Shown here: piece by piece, positions 63,986-64,000 of the stretch | Position numbering within the stretch: position 1 is the stretch's first letter | How the letters are laid out: every line of letters starts with the position of its first letter | Origin: Trichoplusia ni | Lineage: Eukaryota; Arthropoda; Insecta; Lepidoptera; Noctuidae | Direction of reading: 5' to 3' | Assembly (NCBI RefSeq): GCF_003590095.1 | Contig: NC_039482.1 | Location: 19,051,657-19,115,656 of the forward strand | Length of the DNA stretch: 64,000 nucleotides | Notes under the pieces: generated by a model | Seen by the model: the letters and a program-made list of their open reading frames with translations, nothing else | Told to the model about the DNA's origin: nothing | Databases searched by the model: none | Made by a program: the position numbers and the translations under genes

Positions 63986-64000
63986 AATTATACCGGATTT

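Larger units (their letters stand above)
33642..64000. other. Distal svp intron and/or downstream DNA, no gene recognised
   Basis: I looked for the final COUP-TF ligand-binding exon (DACGLSDVTHIESLQ through the AF-2 helix), scanning for AG|ATGCNTGYGG-like starts and the expected peptides, and did not find it. If the canonical isoform exists, its intron is longer than 31 kb. Open frames here are at most about 107 codons and unconvincing. Individual repeats, hairpins and GC-rich patches are listed separately. The rest is AT-rich sequence in which I see nothing specific. Confidence 0.6.

Noticed and set aside
1..64000. CRISPR arrays, bacterial operons, phage or defence systems
   Set aside because: The window is animal nuclear DNA: spliced nuclear-receptor exons, SINE and Helitron-like elements, no operons and no spaced direct-repeat arrays.

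Overview
This is an AT-rich, intron-dominated animal genome window. Three things point to a moth-like lepidopteran, probably noctuid-like. There is an intact tRNA-derived SINE with an ATTT-type tail and a 9-bp target-site duplication, a short Helitron-like element of a kind familiar from moths and butterflies, and decayed SINE and LINE pieces of the same sort. The species call is inference from remembered repeat families; no search was run.

The only gene I can firmly identify is seven-up (svp), the insect COUP-TF orphan nuclear receptor, on the plus strand. Three coding exons are visible. Exon A ends at 5681 and carries the N-terminal region and the first zinc finger. Exon B (18592-18741, 150 bp, flanked by AG and GT) carries the rest of the DNA-binding domain; it has no ORF of useful length and was found by reading the intron. 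Exon C (32043-32588) carries the hinge and the first half of the ligand-binding domain. All three junctions are phase 1, so the pieces join in frame. The last part of the canonical ligand-binding domain (helix 8 onward, including AF-2) was not found and should lie beyond 64000. Reading past the exon C donor instead stays open for 380 bp (32589-32968) and gives an alternative C-terminus, matching the Drosophila type 2 Svp arrangement. A polyadenylation signal lies at 33636.

Layout: 1-5146 is upstream DNA with GC-rich islands (2270-2340, 2870-2945, 4200-4325), one holding a DR1-type nuclear-receptor site. 5304-5681 is exon A, with no in-frame AUG, so an upstream start exon or a non-AUG start is needed. 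5682-18591 is intron 1 (LINE and SINE relics, a DR3-like site). 18742-32042 is intron 2 (two coding-looking minus-strand blocks, one plus-strand ORF, SINE relics, a CpG-rich patch with an E2F-type site). 32969-33641 is the likely 3' UTR of the short isoform. 33642-64000 is intron or downstream DNA with a Helitron-like element, a 13-bp minisatellite, a TATCGATA cluster, hairpins, GC-rich candidate enhancers and the SINE near 62.6 kb.

The most interesting points are the read-through isoform that removes AF-2, the missing start codon in exon A, the TATCGATA cluster near 49.9-50.4 kb, several COUP-TF-like half-site pairs around the gene, and the coding-looking minus-strand block beside exon B. 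I saw nothing that amounts to a new multi-gene system.
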